DNA of 28,671 bases from Oscillospiraceae bacterium (GCA_004554485.1 SFLS01000013.1:1-28671), one strand, 5' to 3'. Positions 8,615-19,117 are shown, counted from the stretch's first letter. Translations and numbers: made by a program. Notes: generated from the sequence alone by a model not told the origin.

Positions 8615-9487
8615 ATGCGGATAGCAGATCAATGGCAGGATTTCGAGATCCTGGACGCCAGCAGCGGCGAAAAGCTGGAGCGGTGGGGGGATACCCTCCT
8701 CATCCGGCCGGACCCGCAGGTGATATGGAAGCCCGAAAAAGGGCCGCAGTGGCAGCAGGCGGACGCGCGCTACAACCGCTCCAGCGCGGGCGGCGGCAGC
8801 TGGCAGATCTACCGCAGCCACCCCCAGTTCTGGACCATCCGCTACCGGGACCTGCGCTTCAAGATCAGCCCCACCGGCTTCAAGCATACCGGCCTGTTCC
8901 CGGAGCAGGCGGTCAACTGGGATTTTTTCCGGCAGAAGATCGAAGACGCCGGACGGCCCGTCCGGGTGCTGAACCTGTTTGCCTACACCGGCGGGGCCAC
9001 GCTGGCCTGCGCCGCGGCGGGGGCTGCGGTCTGCCATGTGGATGCCAGCCGCGGAATGGTAGCCTGGGCCAGGGAAAACCAGCAGCTTTCCGGTCTTGCC
9101 GAAAAGCCGATCCGCTGGATCGTGGATGACTGCCAGAAATTTGTGGAGCGGGAGATCCGCCGGGGCAGTCTGTACGACGGGGTCATCATGGACCCGCCCA
9201 GCTACGGGCGCGGGCCGGGGGGCGAGGTGTGGAAGCTGGAGGATTCGGTGTACGACCTGGTAAAGCTGTGCGCCGGCGTCCTGACCGAAAACCCGCTCTT
9301 TTTTGCCATCAATTCCTACACCACCGGGCTTTCCCCCAGCGTGATGGAATATATCCTGCACACCACCGTCGGCCGGCGCTTTGCGGGGAAGGGTGCGACC
9401 TTCTCCTCCGAGATCGGGCTGCCGGTCAAAAGCACCGGCTGCGCGCTGCCCTGCGGCTCCACCGCCGTATGGCAAAGCAGCGACTGA
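8615..9487 (+). CDS. Class I SAM-dependent methyltransferase, RlmI-like
   Basis: A cytosolic methyltransferase of 290 residues in the RlmI/RlmK-type (COG1092-like) group, probably acting on rRNA or another nucleic acid. SAM-binding motif I is LNLFAYTGGATL (about 120-131), the acidic residue after strand 2 lies in CHVDASRGMVAWA, and the catalytic-type motif is MDPPSYGRG (about 192-200). The N-terminal ~95 residues have the strand-rich look of this group, but the PUA domain of full-length RlmI is missing. The ribosome site is weak. It follows glmM across the hairpin element and may be reached by readthrough. The exact substrate is not deducible. Confidence 0.85.
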   Translation: MRIADQWQDFEILDASSGEKLERWGDTLLIRPDPQVIWKPEKGPQWQQADARYNRSSAGGGSWQIYRSHPQFWTIRYRDLRFKISPTGFKHTGLFPEQAVNWDFFRQKIEDAGRPVRVLNLFAYTGGATLACAAAGAAVCHVDASRGMVAWARENQQLSGLAEKPIRWIVDDCQKFVEREIRRGSLYDGVIMDPPSYGRGPGGEVWKLEDSVYDLVKLCAGVLTENPLFFAINSYTTGLSPSVMEYILHTTVGRRFAGKGATFSSEIGLPVKSTGCALPCGSTAVWQSSD

Positions 9488-9519
9488 GACAGATTACCGA
9501 AAAAGCGAGGATACGCATT

Positions 9520-10362
9520 TTGAAAAAGCTTATCGAAACCAACCATATCTCCTTCAGCTACGAGGAGGAGACCGGACTGCCGCTGGTGCTGGAGGATCTC
9601 AGCATCACCATCGGGCAGGGGGAATTTGTGGCGGTGCTGGGGCATAACGGCTCCGGCAAATCCACCTTTGCCAAACACTGCAATGCCGTGCTGCTGCCCC
9701 GCACCGGTACCGTAACGGTGGACGGCATGGATACCAAGGACGAGGACAAGCTGTTCGAGATCCGCCAGTGCGCCGGTATGGTGTTCCAGAACCCGGATAA
9801 CCAGATCGTGGCGACGGTGGTGGAGGAGGACGTGGCCTTCGCCCCCGAGAATATGGGCGTCGAGCCGGCGGAGATCCGCCGCCGGGTGGACGAAGCGCTG
9901 AAGGCGGTGGGAATGTACGAATACCGCGAAAGCGCCCCGCACCAGCTTTCCGGCGGCCAGAAGCAGCGGGTGGCCATCGCGGGCATCATCGCCATGCGTC
10001 CCCGGTGCATCCTGCTGGATGAGCCGACCGCCATGCTGGACCCCCGCGGCCGCGCCGAGGTGATGCGCGTGCTGCGGCAGCTCAACCGGGAAAACAACAT
10101 CACCGTGGTGCTGATCACCCACTACATGGAGGAGGCCGCCCAGTGCGACCGGGTCATCGTGATGGATGACGGCCGGGTGCTGATGGACGATATCCCCCGC
10201 CGGGTGTTCAGCCGGGTGGCCGAGCTGCGGCAGGTGGGGCTGGATGTCCCACAGACCACCGAGCTGATGACGATGCTGAAGGAAGCCGGTCTGCCGGTGC
10301 GGACCGATATCATAGACGAGCAGGAGTGCGTGGAGGCGCTGCGTGCCCTGCTGACCCGCTGA
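9520..10362 (+). CDS. ecfA1: ECF transporter ATPase EcfA1
   Basis: One of two ATPases that power energy-coupling-factor vitamin uptake with EcfT and interchangeable S subunits, on the cytoplasmic face of the membrane. From the TTG at 9520 the protein has 280 residues: Walker A GHNGSGKST (41-49), Q-loop region VFQNPDNQIVA, signature LSGGQKQR, Walker B ILLDEPTAMLDP and switch histidine in ITHYMEEA. The frame is open far upstream into the methyltransferase gene. TTG is chosen because it gives the family N-terminus (KKLIETNHISFSY) and has GCGAGG 9 nt upstream. It is 15 nt before ecfA2. Confidence 0.95.
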   Translation: MKKLIETNHISFSYEEETGLPLVLEDLSITIGQGEFVAVLGHNGSGKSTFAKHCNAVLLPRTGTVTVDGMDTKDEDKLFEIRQCAGMVFQNPDNQIVATVVEEDVAFAPENMGVEPAEIRRRVDEALKAVGMYEYRESAPHQLSGGQKQRVAIAGIIAMRPRCILLDEPTAMLDPRGRAEVMRVLRQLNRENNITVVLITHYMEEAAQCDRVIVMDDGRVLMDDIPRRVFSRVAELRQVGLDVPQTTELMTMLKEAGLPVRTDIIDEQECVEALRALLTR

Positions 10363-10377
10363 CGGAGGAACTGTACC

Positions 10378-11241
10378 GTGTCCATTATCAAAACAGAGAA
10401 TTTGACCCACACCTACTCGCAGGGGACCCCCTATGAGCGGGTAGCGCTGCGGGATTTTAATATCGAGATCGAGGAAGGGGAATTCGTCGGCATTATCGGG
10501 CATACCGGTTCCGGCAAATCCACCTTCATCCAGCACCTGAACGGATTGCTGGCCCCGACCGAGGGCAAGGTTTACATCGGCGGGGAGGACCTGTGGGCCG
10601 ACAAAAACGACCTGCGCCGGTTCCGCTTTCAGGTGGGGCTGGTGTTCCAGTACCCGGAATACCAGCTGTTCGGGGAAACGGTGGCGGCCGATATTGCCTT
10701 CGGCCCCACCAACATGGGCCTGGCACCCGAGGAGATCGAGCGCCGGGTACGGGAGGCCATCCGGTTTGTGGGCCTTGGCCCCGAGATACTGGAGAAAAGC
10801 CCCTTTGAGCTTTCCGGCGGCCAGAAGCGCCGGGTCGCCATCGCCGGCGTGATGGCGATGTCCCCCCGGGTGCTGGTGCTGGACGAGCCGACGGCGGGGC
10901 TGGATCCCCGCGGCCGGGATACCATCCTGGGGGAGATCCGGGAGTACCACGAGGAACAGAAAAACACCGTGCTGCTGGTCAGCCACAGCATGGAGGATAT
11001 CGCCCAGCACGCCAAGAAAGCGCTGGTGATCGCCGACGGCCGGCCGGCGATGTACGATACGGTGGAGCGCATCTTTGCCCGCACCGACGAGCTGACCGCC
11101 ATGGGGCTGGCGGTGCCGCAGATCAGCCGGGTCTTTGCCGGGCTGCGGGCGGCGTGCTGCCCCGTTCCCGATAATATCTACACCGTGGAGGGGGCGGCTG
11201 CCGCCATCCTGAACGCGGTGAAAGGGGGTGCCGACCAGTGA
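10378..11241 (+). CDS. ecfA2: ECF transporter ATPase EcfA2
   Basis: Second ATPase of the ECF energising module (287 residues), forming a heterodimer with EcfA1. Walker A GHTGSGKST (41-49), the Q-loop region VFQYPEYQLF, signature LSGGQKRR, Walker B VLVLDEPTAGLDP and switch region VSHSMEDIA are all present. VFQYPEYQLF and a C-terminal extension are typical of EcfA2 rather than EcfA1. It starts at GTG 10378 with GGAGGAA upstream. The stop overlaps the ecfT start (GTGA), showing translational coupling. No S-component gene lies nearby, so this is the shared (group II) module. Confidence 0.95.
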   Translation: MSIIKTENLTHTYSQGTPYERVALRDFNIEIEEGEFVGIIGHTGSGKSTFIQHLNGLLAPTEGKVYIGGEDLWADKNDLRRFRFQVGLVFQYPEYQLFGETVAADIAFGPTNMGLAPEEIERRVREAIRFVGLGPEILEKSPFELSGGQKRRVAIAGVMAMSPRVLVLDEPTAGLDPRGRDTILGEIREYHEEQKNTVLLVSHSMEDIAQHAKKALVIADGRPAMYDTVERIFARTDELTAMGLAVPQISRVFAGLRAACCPVPDNIYTVEGAAAAILNAVKGGADQ

Positions 11242-12059
11242 TCCGTGATATTACCATCGGGCAGTATTTCCCCGGACAGAGCGCCATCCACCGGATGGAC
11301 CCCCGCGTCAAGATCCTGCTGTCGGTGCTGTATATCGTGATGCTGTTCGTGGCGGGCAACCTGTGGGGACTGCTGCTGGGCGTGCTGTTTGGCTTTGCGG
11401 CCTATCTCCTCAGCGGCATCCCGCTTTCCATGATCGGCAAATCGATGCGGCCCGTCGTGCCCATCGTCATCTTTACCGCGGTACTCAACCTGTTTTTGAC
11501 CTCCGGCGACGTGCTGTGGCAGTGGCATTTTCTCAAGATCACCAAAGAGGGCATCGAAACGGCGGTGTTTATGTCGGTACGCATCCTGTGTCTGATTGCG
11601 GGCACCTCGCTGCTGACCTACACCACCTCGCCCATCGCCCTGACCGACGGCATCGAGCGGCTGCTTTCGCCGCTGAAAAAGGTGAAACTGCCGGTGCACG
11701 AGCTGGCCATGATGATGACCATCGCGCTGCGCTTTATCCCCACCCTCATCGAGGAGACCGATAAAATTATGTCCGCGCAGAAGGCGCGCGGCGCCGACCT
11801 GGAATCGGGCGGTGTGCTGCAGCGGGCCAAGGCGCTGCTGCCCATCCTCATCCCGCTGTTTGTTTCGGCGTTCCGCCGGGCGGATGAGCTGGCGCTGGCC
11901 ATGGAGTGCCGCTGCTACCACGGCGGCGAGGGCCGTACCCGCATGAAGCAGATGAAGCTGCACGGCCGGGATCTGGTCTCCGGCTTGGTGACGGCGGCGG
12001 TTTTTGCCGGTGTTTTGCTGCTGAACAGGTATGTTCATCTTTTGCCAACAATTTGGTAA
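11238..12059 (+). CDS. ecfT: ECF transporter transmembrane protein EcfT
   Basis: The membrane scaffold of the ECF transporter links the S subunit to the EcfA1A2 ATPases. The 273 residues begin with the usual FPGQSAIHRMDPRVK segment, contain several hydrophobic helices (about 25-65, 70-90, 105-130, 250-268), and carry the two coupling-helix motifs: ARG in SAQKARGAD and the variant CRC in AMECRCYHGGEGRT. The GTG start overlaps the ecfA2 stop and is preceded by AAAGGGGGTG. The order ecfA1-ecfA2-ecfT-truA is the classic Firmicutes arrangement. Confidence 0.95.
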   Translation: MIRDITIGQYFPGQSAIHRMDPRVKILLSVLYIVMLFVAGNLWGLLLGVLFGFAAYLLSGIPLSMIGKSMRPVVPIVIFTAVLNLFLTSGDVLWQWHFLKITKEGIETAVFMSVRILCLIAGTSLLTYTTSPIALTDGIERLLSPLKKVKLPVHELAMMMTIALRFIPTLIEETDKIMSAQKARGADLESGGVLQRAKALLPILIPLFVSAFRRADELALAMECRCYHGGEGRTRMKQMKLHGRDLVSGLVTAAVFAGVLLLNRYVHLLPTIW

Positions 12060-12083
12060 AGAATCTATGATACAGTATCCGTA

Positions 12084-12114
12084 AGCAAAGGCGCCCGCGG
12101 CTGCGGCTTTTGCC
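12084..12114 (+). promoter_or_regulatory. Hairpin between ecfT and truA
   Basis: GCAAAGGC can pair with GGCTTTTGC (8 bp, one wobble). No U-run follows, so it is more likely a processing or attenuation hairpin than a full terminator. The 86-nt gap shows no convincing promoter. Confidence 0.3.
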
Positions 12115-12145
12115 CAAGCGGTACCGAAAGGAAAGGAGCGCCCCG

Positions 12146-12904
12146 ATGCGGTACAGGCTGACACTATGCTGGCAGGGAACTGCCTACTGCGGCTGGCAGG
12201 TACAGCCGGGCGTTGCCACCGTCTGCGGCACCGTGCAGGACGCCGTGGAGGCGGTTTTGAGGGAGCGGGGGTCGCTGACCGGCTGTTCCCGTACCGACAG
12301 CGGAGTGCACGCGCTGGGCTTTGTGGCGGCGTTGCGCTGCGGCTGCCGTATGGAACCCGCGGCCCTGCAGCGGGCGCTGAACGCCAACCTGCCGCGGGAT
12401 ATCGCCGTGATAGGGTGCGAGGAGGCTCCGGAGGAATTTCACCCCCGGTACGACGCCGCGGCCAAGCGGTACCGCTACCGGATGTACCAAAGCGCGGTGC
12501 GCGATCCGTTCCGGGAGGGGCTGGCGCTGCAGCTGCCCCGTCCGGTAAATACCGCCGCGATGAACGAGGCGGCGGGAATGCTGCTGGGCACCCACAATTT
12601 TTCGGCGTTCTGCGCGGCGGGGGGAAAGATCCCGCCCGAGGAGCGGGTACGCACCCTGACCGAATGCCGCGTGACCCAGACGGGGGACGAGATACATCTG
12701 ACGGTGACCGGGGACGGGTTCCTTTACCATATGGTGCGCATTCTGGCGGGGACGCTGCTGGAGATCGGGCAGGGCCGCCGTCCGGCCGCTGCCATGCGGG
12801 AGATCCTGGCCGGCGGGGACCGCAGCCGGGCAGGCAGGACCGCTCCGGCCTGCGGGCTGTACCTGGAGCGGGTATTCTACGAGAAAAAGGAGGCGGGACT
12901 GTGA
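12146..12904 (+). CDS. truA: tRNA pseudouridine(38-40) synthase TruA
   Basis: TruA converts uridines 38-40 of the tRNA anticodon stem-loop to pseudouridine. The 252-residue protein has the N-terminal GTAYCGWQVQP, the catalytic aspartate D51 in SRTDSGVHA, and the C-terminal motif GDGFLYHMVRILAGTLLEIG. ATG 12146 is chosen because AAAGGAG lies 8 nt upstream; an upstream in-frame ATG at 12110 has no such site. The stop overlaps the GTG of the next gene (GTGA), so the two are coupled. Confidence 0.96.
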   Translation: MRYRLTLCWQGTAYCGWQVQPGVATVCGTVQDAVEAVLRERGSLTGCSRTDSGVHALGFVAALRCGCRMEPAALQRALNANLPRDIAVIGCEEAPEEFHPRYDAAAKRYRYRMYQSAVRDPFREGLALQLPRPVNTAAMNEAAGMLLGTHNFSAFCAAGGKIPPEERVRTLTECRVTQTGDEIHLTVTGDGFLYHMVRILAGTLLEIGQGRRPAAAMREILAGGDRSRAGRTAPACGLYLERVFYEKKEAGL

Positions 12905-14052
12905 GTGAGCTGACCGAATTTGAACAGGCGCGCCGCCGTCGCCGCCGCAAAAAAAACCTGCGCCGCACCCGGACGCTGGTCATTGTGCTGGCGGTGCTGG
13001 CAGCTTTCGGGCTGCTGTTCTTCGCGGGGCGGCAGCTGGGCTGGGGCAGCCACTTCAGCAATCTGGCGGCCTCGCTGCGGGGGGGCGGGGGCTTTCCCGT
13101 GACGCTGGACCGGCAGGAGGTACGGCAGCTTTTGGGAGTAAAGGGCGGCGTGGCCGTCTGCACCCAGGGCAGCGTGACGGTGTATAATACCGGGGGCGTG
13201 GTGACGGGGGAATTCCCGCACAGCTACAATACCCCCATCAGCGTCTACTCCGGCGGGCGCCTGCTGACCTACGACCTGGGCGGCACCGACTGGATGCTGA
13301 CCAACAAGGCCAAGACGCTGCAAAGCGGCACCGGGCAGGGTCTCCTGCTGGGGGGCGCGCTGAACGATAAAGGCACCATGGCGCTTTCCCGCCGGGGCGG
13401 GGGATACCTTTCCACCGTGACGGTATACAACGCCCGCGGGGAGGAGATCTTTTTACTGGACAGCAACGACAGCTACCTGACGGTGCTGGCGCTGGACGAG
13501 AAGGGCACCGCGCTGGCCGCCGGCGGCGTGCTGGCCCGGGGCGGCGCGCTGGGCTGCACCGTCAAGCTGCACGATATGACCGGGCGGCGGCAGGCGGCTG
13601 AGGTGACGATGCCGGGCGAGCTGCTGCTGCGGCTGCAGTGGGTGGAGGAAAACCTGCTGGCGGTGACCGATCAGGGCGCGCGGCTGATCGCACCGGAGGG
13701 GACGGTGCTGGCCGAAGCACGGTTCGCCGCGCCGCCGTCGGCGGTCGCCATCAGTGCGGGCGGTCTGCTGTACGCCGCCTGCGGGGACAGCCGCCAGAGC
13801 GAGGGCGTAACGGTGACGGCCTACGACAGCGGTCTGAACGCCGTGGGCAGCACGCCGCTGACCCGGCGGGTGCTTTCGCTGCACGCCGAAAAGAACCGGG
13901 TATTTATCCTGACGGAGGAAAGCCTGCTGCTGGGCGACGCCGCGCTGGCCGAAGTGACCGACCGCGGCGAGGAGGGCCTGCAGCAGATCGCGCCGTGGCA
14001 GAACAGCTATTACTGCATTACCGACGAGGGCCTGATGCGGCAGCGGCTGTGA
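12901..14052 (+). CDS. DUF5711-like membrane-anchored protein
   Basis: This 383-residue protein has a strongly basic cytoplasmic start (RRRRRRKKNLRRTRT, 11-25) and one transmembrane helix (about 25-43). A long extracellular domain follows, made of repeating short strands (SVTVYNTGG, LLTYDLGG, TVTVYNARGEEIFLLDSND, VTAYDSGLNAVGS). This looks like a six- or seven-bladed WD40/YVTN-type propeller and matches DUF5711 as I know it from Clostridia. Function is unknown. The GTG start overlaps the truA stop. It is followed 50 nt later by the CvpA-like gene, hinting at an envelope role, but nothing more specific can be read from sequence. Confidence 0.75.
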   Translation: MSELTEFEQARRRRRRKKNLRRTRTLVIVLAVLAAFGLLFFAGRQLGWGSHFSNLAASLRGGGGFPVTLDRQEVRQLLGVKGGVAVCTQGSVTVYNTGGVVTGEFPHSYNTPISVYSGGRLLTYDLGGTDWMLTNKAKTLQSGTGQGLLLGGALNDKGTMALSRRGGGYLSTVTVYNARGEEIFLLDSNDSYLTVLALDEKGTALAAGGVLARGGALGCTVKLHDMTGRRQAAEVTMPGELLLRLQWVEENLLAVTDQGARLIAPEGTVLAEARFAAPPSAVAISAGGLLYAACGDSRQSEGVTVTAYDSGLNAVGSTPLTRRVLSLHAEKNRVFILTEESLLLGDAALAEVTDRGEEGLQQIAPWQNSYYCITDEGLMRQRL

Positions 14053-14102
14053 CCTGCGGCACATAAAATTACGCAACCTGTGACAGAAAGGGGGAAGCCG
14101 AC

Positions 14103-14723
14103 ATGGGCGATTTTCTCACGGCTTCGCTGATATGGGACGCGGCGCTGGCCGCGCTGATCCTGTTTGTGGTGATCCGCTCGGTACGCAGGGGATTTGTCAG
14201 CTCCTTTATTCACCTGCTGGGGGTGGCAGCCTCCTGCATTGTAGCGGCGCTGACCGCCGGCAAGGCGGCGGCCTGGCTGTACGACGGCTATCTGGCCGAG
14301 CGGGTGGAGCAGAGCGTTTCCGATTCGCTGCGGGAAAAGCTGGAGACCTTTGCGGGCCTGCTGGACCGCATCGACCCCACCGACACCATCTCCGCCGCGG
14401 CGGGCGACGCGGTGCGGACAATGGCCGTTTCGCTGCTGACCATGGTGGCGTTTCTCATCATTTTTTTGCTGGCGATGCTGATCGTACGGGCGCTGGTCAA
14501 GCTGGCCCGCAGCGTCAACCGGGTGCCGGTGGTCGGGGGCATCAACCGGCTGCTGGGCGGCGCGCTGGGGGCGGCGGAGGCCTTTTTGCTCTGCTACCTT
14601 ATCGGCATGGCGGCCACGGTACTCATCTCCTTCAGCGAAAACCGCTGGGGCTGGCTGAATACCGCCGTGGTGCAGAAAACCTATCTGCTCAACTGGTTTA
14701 TTCAGTTTGAATTTCCAGTATAA
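14103..14723 (+). CDS. CvpA family membrane protein
   Basis: This 206-residue integral membrane protein has the CvpA (colicin V production) layout: hydrophobic helices at about 10-25, 33-55, 100-128 and 150-175. The signature-like RSVRRGFVSSFIHLLGVAAS follows helix 1, and SVNRVPVVGGINRLLGGALG precedes the last helix. CvpA relatives are linked to envelope integrity, biofilm or bacteriocin export, but no biochemical role can be assigned here. ATG is preceded by AAAGGGGG at good spacing. An uncharacterised GCCCG/CGGGC hairpin lies downstream at 14737-14751. Confidence 0.82.
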   Translation: MGDFLTASLIWDAALAALILFVVIRSVRRGFVSSFIHLLGVAASCIVAALTAGKAAAWLYDGYLAERVEQSVSDSLREKLETFAGLLDRIDPTDTISAAAGDAVRTMAVSLLTMVAFLIIFLLAMLIVRALVKLARSVNRVPVVGGINRLLGGALGAAEAFLLCYLIGMAATVLISFSENRWGWLNTAVVQKTYLLNWFIQFEFPV

Positions 14724-14806
14724 CCAAAAGAGTTCGGCCCGCAAAACGGGCATAACAATAACCGTAAAACCAATTTTATTTTTCCCCAGGGAAGGGAGTG
14801 GAACGA

Positions 14807-17101
<2,295 letters not shown>

Positions 17102-17114
17102 GGAGGAACGACCG

Positions 17115-17207
17115 ATGGAAAAGATGAAGCGGATTGTGGCGCTGGTGCTGGCCATCCTGATTGCGCTGAGCGCCGGCAGCTACCTGCTGTTTACGATCCT
17201 GGGCTGA
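17115..17207 (+). CDS. 30-residue single-helix membrane peptide
   Basis: A short gene directly after clpE, beginning MEKMKRIVALVLAILIA and ending LLFTILG. The basic start followed by about 22 hydrophobic residues predicts a single transmembrane helix with little outside it. A textbook AGGAGGA ribosome site lies 8 nt before the ATG, and a strong terminator follows the stop by about 10 nt, so the 3' end of the operon is fully accounted for. It could be a small membrane regulator of the unfoldase or transporter neighbours, or one of the short DUF4044-like peptides. The function is unknown to me. Confidence 0.7.
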   Translation: MEKMKRIVALVLAILIALSAGSYLLFTILG

Positions 17208-17215
17208 AACGGGGG

Positions 17216-17251
17216 TTCCCGGTAGCAAGAAAGCTGCCGGGGACTTTTTTT
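17216..17251 (+). terminator. Rho-independent terminator of the truA-clpE run
   Basis: CCCGGTAGC pairs with GCTGCCGGG (one G-T wobble) around a 6-nt loop and is followed after GAC by seven T. It closes the upstream transcript and isolates the transporter operon. Confidence 0.9.
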
Positions 17252-17300
17252 GGCGCGGGGCCCAAACACCGACCGCGGATAGAATAAAAAAACGCAAAAA

Positions 17301-17340
17301 AGTGAGTATACGTGCGATAAAGTGAGATAACGGGAGATAA
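17301..17340. repeat. Phased 10-bp repeats, possible operator
   Basis: Three consecutive 10-mers at 17311, 17321 and 17331 each end in GATAA, with G-rich first halves (CGTGC, AGTGA, CGGGA). A related GAGTATA block lies at 17303. Spacing is one helical turn. The region is AT-rich against a GC-rich genome and lies about 70-100 bp upstream of the transporter -10 box. It could be a repressor or activator array. Confidence 0.5.
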
Positions 17341-17410
17341 TATGGGTATAAATTGCAAAAACGAACAATTTTAATGGTTTAGCGTAGTAGCGTAGTAGCA
17401 CACTAAAGTG

Positions 17411-17416
17411 TATAAT
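17411..17416 (+). promoter_or_regulatory. -10 box of the amino-acid transporter operon
   Basis: A perfect TATAAT lies about 45 nt before the start codon. The -35 position is poorly conserved and overlaps a direct repeat (GCGTAGTA twice, 17382-17397), consistent with an activator-dependent or regulated promoter. Confidence 0.6.
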
Positions 17417-17459
17417 AACGACATACACCAACGCTGAACAAAAAAAGGAGAAACAAACC

Positions 17460-18284
17460 ATGAAAAAAGTAATTGCAATCGCTGCGGCAGCCCTGATGCT
17501 GCTGACCCTGCTGGCCGGCTGCGGCAACAATGCTACCACCCCCGATAACGGGGAGCAGACACAGACCAAGACCTTTACCGTGGGCTTTGATGCCGAGTTC
17601 CCCCCCTACGGCTACCAGGATGAAAACGGCGAATATGTAGGCTTTGACCTGGATCTGGCCGCCGAAGTGTGCGCCCGCAACGGCTGGGAGCTGGTCAAGA
17701 AGCCCATCAATTGGGATTCCAAGGATATGGAGCTGGAGACCGAGCTGATCGACTGCATCTGGAACGGCTTTACCATCAATGGCCGTGAGGACAAATACAC
17801 CTGGAGCACCCCCTATGTGGATAACAGCCAGGTGGTTGTGGTAGGCAAGGACAGCGGCATCGCCTCCTATGCGGACCTGGCCGGCAAGATCGTGGCGGTC
17901 CAGGCGGATTCTTCCGCGCTGGCGGCCCTGACCGAGAACGAGGACGGCAGCAACGATGAGAACATCGCGTTGGCCGAGAGCTTTGAAAAGCTGGTGGAGG
18001 TGCCGGATTACAACACCGCCTTTATGAGCCTGGAGGCCGGCGCGGTGGACGCCATCGCCATGGATATCGGTGTGGCGCAGTACCAGCTGGAACAGCGCGG
18101 CGATGCCTTCGTGATCCTGGACGGCACGCTGGCGGCGGAGCAGTACGGCATCGGCTTTAAGCTGGGCAACACCGAGCTGCGTGACGCCGTACAGAAGACG
18201 CTGGACGAGATGGCGGCGGACGGCACCTTTGCCAAGATCGCCGAAAAGTGGGACCTTTCCCAAGCCGTCTGCCTGGGCAAGTAA
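17460..18284 (+). CDS. Amino-acid ABC transporter substrate-binding lipoprotein
   Basis: Family-3 extracellular solute-binding protein of 274 residues that captures a polar amino acid and delivers it to the adjacent permease. The signal peptide ends in the lipobox LLAGC with the lipidated cysteine at 21, so it is tethered to the outer face of the membrane. The FTVGFDAEFPPYGYQ start and GEYVGFDLDLAAEVC are typical of this family, as are the WNGFTINGRE and STPYVDNSQ stretches. The transporter type (polar, cystine-like or glutamine-like) cannot be fixed from these motifs. AAAGGAG lies upstream. The first gene of the operon is separated from the permease by a perfect hairpin. Confidence 0.93.
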   Translation: MKKVIAIAAAALMLLTLLAGCGNNATTPDNGEQTQTKTFTVGFDAEFPPYGYQDENGEYVGFDLDLAAEVCARNGWELVKKPINWDSKDMELETELIDCIWNGFTINGREDKYTWSTPYVDNSQVVVVGKDSGIASYADLAGKIVAVQADSSALAALTENEDGSNDENIALAESFEKLVEVPDYNTAFMSLEAGAVDAIAMDIGVAQYQLEQRGDAFVILDGTLAAEQYGIGFKLGNTELRDAVQKTLDEMAADGTFAKIAEKWDLSQAVCLGK

Positions 18285-18314
18285 GGCCGGCGAGTAACAC
18301 AGGTAACACCCTTC

Positions 18315-18345
18315 GCAGTCTCCCATAACCAGAATGGGAGACTGC
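18315..18345 (+). promoter_or_regulatory. Perfect 12-bp intercistronic hairpin
   Basis: GCAGTCTCCCAT pairs perfectly with ATGGGAGACTGC around a 7-nt loop, with no U-tract after it. It sits between the binding-protein and permease genes. There it could protect the upstream mRNA from 3' exonucleases or partly terminate, giving more binding protein than permease, as known for several ABC operons. Confidence 0.7.
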
Positions 18346-18395
18346 CTTGCCCTGTATAACGGGGGAAACTACGACCCTGAAAAGGAGACCGCACC

Positions 18396-19106
18396 ATGAA
18401 CCTGCTGCAGATCTTTGCCCAGGTGGGCGAGGGGATGGGCAATTCCATCCTGATCTTTGTGCAGACGCTGCTTTTTTCGCTGCCGCTGGGCCTTTTGGTG
18501 GCCTTTGGCCGGATGAACCGGTGGGCGCCGCTGGCCGCGCTGAAAAAAGCCCGGTCGCCGCTGCTGCAAAAGCTGGCCGGCTTTCGCCCGGTGCAGCTGA
18601 TCTTTAAGCTGTTTATCTCCATCCTGCGCGGCACCCCGCTGATGCTGCAGCTGATGGTGGTGTACTACGGGCCGTACTACATATTCAAGATCCCCATCAC
18701 GCTGGGTTACCAGTTCTATGCGGTCATCATTGCCTTTGCGGTGAATTACGCCGCCTATTTTGCCGAAATCTACCGCTCCGGGATCGAATCGATGCCGGTG
18801 GGGCAGTACGAGGCCGCCAAGGTGCTGGGCTACAGCAAGGCCGAAACCTTTTTCCGCATCATCCTGCCGCAGGTCGTCAAGCGCATTCTGCCCGCGGTCA
18901 CCAATGAGGTCATCACGCTGGTAAAGGATACCTCGCTGGCGTTTGTAATCGGCTATGCCGAGCTGTTCACGCTGGTCAAGCGCATTGCCGCCAAGGAGGC
19001 CAGTGTGCTGCCCTATGTGGGCGCCGCCATCTTCTACTATGTCTTTAACCTGGTGGTGGCGGTCATTATGGAAAAGCTGGAAAAGAAGATGTCCTATTAC
19101 AACTGA
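18396..19106 (+). CDS. Amino-acid ABC transporter permease
   Basis: Membrane subunit (236 residues) of the HisM/GlnP-type transporter family. It has an N-terminal helix after GEGMGNSILIFVQTLLFS, about five helices in all, and the permease cytoplasmic loop EAAKVLGYSKAETFFRIILP that contacts the ATPase. The early conserved segment FISILRGTPLMLQLMVVYYG identifies the polar amino-acid subgroup. AAAGGAG lies upstream. The gene ends 11 nt before the ATPase gene. It pairs with itself or forms a homodimer, since only one permease is encoded. Confidence 0.94.
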   Translation: MNLLQIFAQVGEGMGNSILIFVQTLLFSLPLGLLVAFGRMNRWAPLAALKKARSPLLQKLAGFRPVQLIFKLFISILRGTPLMLQLMVVYYGPYYIFKIPITLGYQFYAVIIAFAVNYAAYFAEIYRSGIESMPVGQYEAAKVLGYSKAETFFRIILPQVVKRILPAVTNEVITLVKDTSLAFVIGYAELFTLVKRIAAKEASVLPYVGAAIFYYVFNLVVAVIMEKLEKKMSYYN

Positions 19107-19117
19107 GGAGGGTTCCC

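Noticed and set aside
9316..11010. 564-codon open frame antisense to ecfA1 and ecfA2
   Set aside because: Same GC-bias artefact; the plus strand carries complete ABC ATPase motifs, and the antisense product is low-complexity His/Gln/Gly.
11178..13163. 661-codon open frame antisense to ecfT and truA
   Set aside because: It crosses real genes with catalytic motifs on the plus strand, has no promoter or ribosome site, and is Arg/Pro/Ser rich.
17260..17459. T-box leader before the amino-acid transporter
   Set aside because: No T-box consensus, specifier loop or antiterminator is present; the region is short and repeat-containing instead.
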